Made by a program: the position numbers and the translations under genes
Shown here: positions 20,333-20,360 of the stretch, one piece after another
Layout of the letters: every line of letters begins with the position of its first letter
Position numbering within the stretch: position 1 is the stretch's first letter
The notes under the pieces: generated by a model
Database searches by the model: none
Told to the model about the DNA's origin: nothing
The model's input: only the letters and a program-made list of their open reading frames with translations
Origin: a virus
IMG/VR virus record: IMGVR_UViG_3300003177_000021
Span: 1-20,360 of that record
Reading direction: 5' to 3' (one strand)
Length of the DNA: 20,360 nt

Positions 20333-20360
20333 GTAAAAAATTCGCAAAATCATAATTTTT

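Noticed and set aside
1-20360. tRNA genes, CRISPR arrays, insertion sequences or attachment sites
   Set aside because: Intergenic spaces are short and accounted for by promoters and terminators; no cloverleaf, spaced direct-repeat array or terminal inverted repeats were seen.

Overview
The window is part of an AT-rich genome of a tailed phage distantly related to T4 (a contractile-tailed myovirus). The diagnostic genes are a T4 gp17-type large terminase, gp19-type tail tube proteins, a gp26-type hub protein, a gp15-type tail terminator, a gp32 ssDNA-binding protein with the T4 zinc ligand spacing, gp33- and gp59-like proteins beside it, a RegA repressor, and gp44/gp62 clamp-loader subunits. 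The host cannot be named. Nearly every gene has a strong AAGGAGG-type ribosome binding site, and reverse-strand promoters look like ordinary sigma-70 sites, so the host is an AT-rich bacterium with canonical signals. The phage needs adenosylcobalamin for its ribonucleotide reductase.

Layout. Positions 1-3769 (+) are a late tail module: the end of one tail tube paralog, a terminator, a second tail tube gene, a gp26-like gene, a 53-codon ORF at 1458-1619 probably read by -1 frameshifting, and a tape-measure candidate. Positions 3836-6895 (-) hold a class II ribonucleotide reductase carrying an intein, closed by a bidirectional terminator and driven by its own promoter. Positions 7085-10208 (+) are a packaging/neck module: large terminase with an intein, gp15-like and gp16-like proteins. 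Everything from 10222 to 20270 is on the minus strand: two small genes (one holin-like), gp32, gp59-like, gp33-like, a DHH phosphoesterase, an unknown gene, a lytic transglycosylase, several unknowns, RegA, gp62-like, a small membrane protein, gp44 with an intein, a tandem pair of membrane proteins and two unknowns.

The minus-strand block is the replication and regulation half: clamp loader, ssDNA-binding protein, helicase-loader candidate, late-transcription coactivator candidate and translational repressor. The plus-strand genes are virion assembly. Six minus-strand promoters share a TTRACTTTT...TTATAAT layout, whereas the two plus-strand operons share the upstream 11-mer TTTAGTAAATA, which may be a late-promoter element.

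The most notable points are: a probable -1 frameshift linking a gp26-like protein to a gp51-position ORF just before the tape measure (the lambda G/GT layout in a T4-like phage); three endonuclease-free inteins placed exactly in the active sites of three essential enzymes; and a terminator-ended RNA segment carrying a 9-base copy of the 16S rRNA anti-Shine-Dalgarno sequence. No tRNA, rRNA, CRISPR array or insertion sequence was seen. No gene-free stretch exceeds 300 bases; the longest is about 190 bases (6896-7084) and holds divergent promoters.
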